Assembly (NCBI GenBank): GCA_027859055.1
Contig: JAQIBO010000292.1
Location: 1-6,231, forward strand
Length of the DNA: 6,231 nucleotides
Direction: 5' to 3'
DNA from: Spirochaeta sp.
GTDB taxonomy: Bacteria > Spirochaetota > Spirochaetia > DSM-27196 > Alkalispirochaetaceae
Part shown: positions 5,364 to 6,231 of the stretch, in pieces
How the letters are laid out: the number at the start of each line of letters is the position of its first letter
Numbering within the stretch: the first letter of the stretch is position 1
The notes under the pieces: model-generated
Told to the model about the DNA's origin: nothing
Databases searched by the model: none
The model's input: only the letters and a program-made list of their open reading frames with translations
Made by a program: the position numbers and the translations under genes

Positions 5364-6231
5364 GTGCGTACGTTTTTTCTGAGTATCGGATTCGCGTTTA
5401 TCGCTGCGCTGATGGCGTTCTTCGTTCCCCGCACGCTCGTCCCGGAACTCCGTTGGGAGGTGGCATGGGAACACCGGCTTGCGTCTTCCGGGAGCATGTT
5501 TGTTACCGAGGGCACGGGAGAGCTCGATGACGAGCGTGTCCTCGCTACAACCGCAGCGGAGTTTCTTATGCTTGGCGCGGCAGACGGTCGCCTGTTACGC
5601 CTTGGCCTCCGGGAATCACAATTCACCGCGTCGGATACCTTTTTCATCAATCAGTCCCTCGAACCACCCCGCTGGGCCGTGGAGCGATGGGACCGGAACG
5701 AGACCCGCTACCTTGCAGCAGAGGGAATACCTGAAATAACGGGAAACGTACTGGCGCAACTGAGACCGGACACGGCTCTTGCAGTGACCGATCTTGGAAG
5801 CCCCTTCGAGGATCGCGATCTCCTTCCCCCGCGCAGGGCGGCAACCGGCTATGACCTGTGCGCATCCTGTGACGTCCCGACGGTCGTCCGGGGAAACCTT
5901 TACGGCACAGTTGAGCTCTTCCGGTGGCCCGACGGTCTTGGTGCGTCTGTTGAACGGTTAGAATACACGTTTGAAACCCCGCCGTTTTCCCCGTCAGCCC
6001 CGGTTGTTTACGCGGTCAAGGCGATCGATCACGATCGGATGGTTGCGGTTGTGGGGTTGCAGCCGCAGCACATAATCGTGTTCGCCGATGATGCCGCCGG
6101 CGGTTTGCGACAAAGCGCCGTATTTGATGTTCATCCGGCCAACGCGATTCGATCGCCCGTGGACATCGGTGAGATTTCCGGTGGATTTGCAGTTATTCCA
6201 CTTCGTTCACAGGTGATCATTCTCAATCAGG
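5364..6231 (+). CDS. Membrane-anchored or exported protein, 5' part, runs off the window
   Basis: An open frame with no stop from 5364 to the window edge gives at least 289 residues; the C-terminus is missing. The N-terminus is a classic export signal or single-pass anchor: VRT, then hydrophobic FFLSIGFAFIAALMAFFV (4-21), then PRTLVPELRW. No lipobox cysteine follows. The rest looks beta-rich and extracytoplasmic, with short hydrophobic strands separated by polar turns, for example LLRLGL (77-82), ALAVTDLG (138-145), PVVYAVKAID (213-222), RMVAVVGLQPQHIIVFAD (225-242) and GGFAVIPLRSQVIIL (273-287). That pattern is reminiscent of beta-propeller blades but is not proven. A single CASC motif (Cys166, Cys169) could be a disulphide or metal pair. 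The GTG at 5364 is chosen because it keeps the whole hydrophobic segment. It lacks a ribosome site and lies 13 bases after the previous stop, suggesting coupling. ATG 5412 would cut the segment. Product not recognised. Confidence 0.7.
   Translation, partial: MRTFFLSIGFAFIAALMAFFVPRTLVPELRWEVAWEHRLASSGSMFVTEGTGELDDERVLATTAAEFLMLGAADGRLLRLGLRESQFTASDTFFINQSLEPPRWAVERWDRNETRYLAAEGIPEITGNVLAQLRPDTALAVTDLGSPFEDRDLLPPRRAATGYDLCASCDVPTVVRGNLYGTVELFRWPDGLGASVERLEYTFETPPFSPSAPVVYAVKAIDHDRMVAVVGLQPQHIIVFADDAAGGLRQSAVFDVHPANAIRSPVDIGEISGGFAVIPLRSQVIILNQ

Noticed and set aside
5479..5739. A small + strand open frame (86 codons) inside the last gene
   Set aside because: It is in a different frame from the 289-codon open frame that has a signal anchor and continues to the window edge; composition looks like a frame shadow.

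Overview
The window reads as a chromosomal housekeeping stretch of a free-living spirochaete (family Spirochaetaceae is my best guess) with moderately high GC. That guess rests on the gene order cheW, DegT-like gene, NAD kinase, recN, helical unknown protein, which I recall from Treponema-type genomes. It was not checked by any search. All real genes are on the + strand.

Bases 1 to about 27 are the 3' end of a 5S rRNA gene, so an rRNA operon ends here. Bases 21-300 form a structured intergenic region. It holds a near-perfect 25-pair hairpin whose left arm includes the 5S 3' end, a second diverged copy of that hairpin's left half about 120 bases on, other small stem-loops, and a plausible sigma-70 type promoter for cheW flanked by inverted repeats.

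cheW (301-780) is followed after 49 bases by a DegT/DnrJ/EryC1-fold protein (830-1912). That protein keeps the family scaffold but has lost the PLP-binding lysine, so it is probably not an ordinary sugar aminotransferase. After an 85-base gap with a second candidate promoter comes a tightly packed block: NAD kinase (1998-2855), recN (2848-4554), an unrecognised all-helical protein (4538-5350) and the 5' part of an exported or membrane-anchored protein (5364 to the window edge). The first three of these overlap end to start by 8 and 17 bases, and the last follows after 13 bases, so they are probably cotranscribed and partly translationally coupled.

Functionally the genes are diverse: chemotaxis coupling, a suspected sugar-aminotransferase-fold pseudoenzyme, NADP synthesis, double-strand-break repair, and two unknowns. 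The points most worth following up are the lysine-less DegT protein, the hairpin that competes for the 5S 3' end, and the two unrecognised genes downstream of recN. I saw no mobile element, CRISPR array, tRNA gene or phage gene.
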